From Microbacterium rhizosphaerae (GTDB lineage Bacteria; Actinomycetota; Actinomycetes; Actinomycetales; Microbacteriaceae), in contig NZ_CP139368.1 of NCBI RefSeq assembly GCF_034120055.1, positions 3,038,001 to 3,102,000 on the forward strand: DNA of 64,000 nt, written 5' to 3'. A program made the translations under genes and the position numbers. Numbering within the stretch: the first letter of the stretch is position 1; every line of letters starts with the position of its first letter. Below are positions 63,438 through 64,000 of the stretch, piece after piece. The notes under the pieces were generated by a model that saw only the letters and a list, made by a program, of their open reading frames with translations, was not told where the DNA came from and made no database searches.

Positions 63438-63453
63438 GTTTCGCGCGTGTAAC
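63438..63453. promoter_or_regulatory. GlnR-box-like site upstream of bioY
   Basis: On the minus strand the sequence is GTTACACGCGCGAAAC, an exact match to gTnAC-N6-GaAAC and AC-N9-AC. It is about 62 bases before the likely start point of the bioY operon. The glnR gene is in this window at 28265. Confidence 0.6.
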
Positions 63454-63655
63454 ACCTCCTTCACCTCCGATCGGAGGCATGAGGACGTGTCAGTCGCACG
63501 CCTCAGGCGGGTCTGGGGCATCGCCGTCGCGTGCGAGGTGCGCTCGCCTGCGCACCGTGAATGCGAGAAGCGCAGCTCGTCGGGTCGCCGTGCTCTGGCC
63601 AGGTGAGCGAGCTCGGACGCGCTCCGACGCCGTCGAACGAGCATGGGGATAGTGG
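63454..63655. other. non-coding stretch upstream of the bioY promoter
   Basis: Together with the promoter elements above, this makes a gap of about 300 bases between bioY and the tRNA. Beyond the GlnR-like box I see one perfect palindrome, CCTCCGATCGGAGG (63464-63477), and no open frame with a ribosome-binding site. No guanidine (ykkC) riboswitch motif is recognisable. Confidence 0.5.
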
Positions 63656-63728
63656 AGCCGCTTTGGGGAATCGAACCCCAGACCTATTCATTACGAGTGA
63701 ATCGCTCTGCCGACTGAGCTAAAGCGGC
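63656..63728 (-). tRNA. tRNA-Thr (anticodon CGT)
   Basis: A 73-base cloverleaf on the minus strand: acceptor GCCGCTT with AAGCGGC, D arm AGCTCAGTCGGCAGAGC, anticodon stem ATTCA/TGAAT around CTCGTAA (anticodon CGT), T arm TGGGGTTCGATTCCCCA. A -10-like TAAACT lies upstream (63760-63765, minus strand). Confidence 0.97.
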
Positions 63729-63803
63729 GTGTGCTTCGCCCTGCGAGGCACGAGTAACGAGTTTACACGGCGGCGGCGCCGACACGAAACCGAGCCGGGC
63801 TCG

Positions 63804-64000
63804 TCAGCCGCAGTGCAGTCCGTCCTTCGGCACCGTCCCCTTGATGAGGTATGCATCGATCGCGGTGTCGACGCACACGTTGCCCTTGTTGTATCCGGTG
63901 TGGCCCTCGCCGACACGCGTCACAAGCACACCCGACGACAGCTGATCGGCCAAGGAGACCGCCCACGAATAGGGCGTGGCCGGGTCGTTGGTCGTGCCGA
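63804..64000 (-). CDS. alpha/beta hydrolase with TAP-like C-terminal domain, C-terminal fragment
   Basis: The last 64 codons of a gene that runs off the right edge. The peptide GTTNDPATPYSWAVSLADQL contains the catalytic aspartate and VTRVGEGHTGYNKGNVCVDT the catalytic histidine of actinobacterial secreted TAP-like peptidases (tripeptidyl aminopeptidase family, S33). Two cysteines near the C-terminus (NVCVD and LHCG) probably form the disulfide typical of these exported enzymes. The nucleophile and signal peptide lie outside the window. Confidence 0.85.
   Translation of the reverse strand, partial: GTTNDPATPYSWAVSLADQLSSGVLVTRVGEGHTGYNKGNVCVDTAIDAYLIKGTVPKDGLHCG

Noticed and set aside
63353..63655. 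Guanidine (ykkC) riboswitch upstream of the carboxylase operon
   Set aside because: I looked for its conserved core and found none; the region instead has TetR-like and GlnR-like sites.

Overview
The window is chromosomal DNA from a very GC-rich Gram-positive actinobacterium, most likely a member of the Microbacteriaceae close to Microbacterium. The protein set points there: homodimeric AceE, CarD, fused IspDF, the SenX3-RegX3/PhoU pair, GlnR, an RNA-degradosome-type polyphosphate kinase, the stand-alone sugar-ABC ATPase MsiK/UgpC, DUF4032, a nitrobindin-like FABP protein and a Pls/PosA-type synthetase. Three tRNA genes are present (Thr-TGT, Lys-TTT, Thr-CGT). I see no insertion sequence, prophage, CRISPR array or plasmid function. 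Genes are densely packed, with many 4-base start/stop overlaps and strong GC-rich hairpins between converging genes.

Layout. 1-9 kb: a DUF2332 fragment, msrB and a nitroreductase, aceE, a nucleobase permease facing away from an SDR, a CitE-like lyase, a tRNA, and a DsbA-fold membrane protein without its redox motif. 9-20 kb: msiK with a structured leader, DUF4032, two tandem NAD(P)-binding paralogues, the rlmB-cysS and ispDF housekeeping group, an HtrA-like protease, carD and a lipoprotein. 20-25 kb: regX3-senX3 facing phoU across a three-unit PHO-box-like region, gpmA and a methyltransferase. 25-32 kb: FUSC, YgfZ, FABP and two small membrane proteins, then glnR, ppk and a Nudix/phosphatase fusion. 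32-39 kb: a Pls-like membrane-bound non-ribosomal synthetase translationally coupled to an M1 metallopeptidase, with a PPTase-like gene converging on them and a bipolar Rho_N protein just upstream. 39-45 kb: pstSCAB behind a clear PHO box, then an exported phosphoesterase. 45-53 kb: pabC-like, VOC/AraC, TetR/MFS, LCP, a ZIP transporter with a DtxR-like box, SRPBCC and a nicotinamidase. 53-63 kb: a nitrogen-salvage cluster (amino-acid/amine permease, TetR, allophanate hydrolase, biotin-dependent urea/guanidine carboxylase, two DUF1989 proteins, BioY).

How the parts fit. Two nutrient circuits have regulator and probable targets in the same window. For phosphate, SenX3-RegX3 is encoded here and GTTCACC direct repeats with an 11-base period precede both phoU and pstS. 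For nitrogen, GlnR is encoded here and the two promoters of the carboxylase cluster each carry a sequence of the form GTTAC-N6-GAAAC. The same two promoters each carry a 22-bp inverted repeat of the same design (arm ATACCTGTCG), which I infer to be the operator of the TetR protein encoded inside the cluster. With the DUF1989 pair, the cluster is best read as guanidine (possibly urea) carboxylation, deimination and allophanate hydrolysis, with BioY supplying biotin. The Pls/M1/PPTase neighbourhood is the best candidate for an uncharacterised peptide or poly-amino-acid product.
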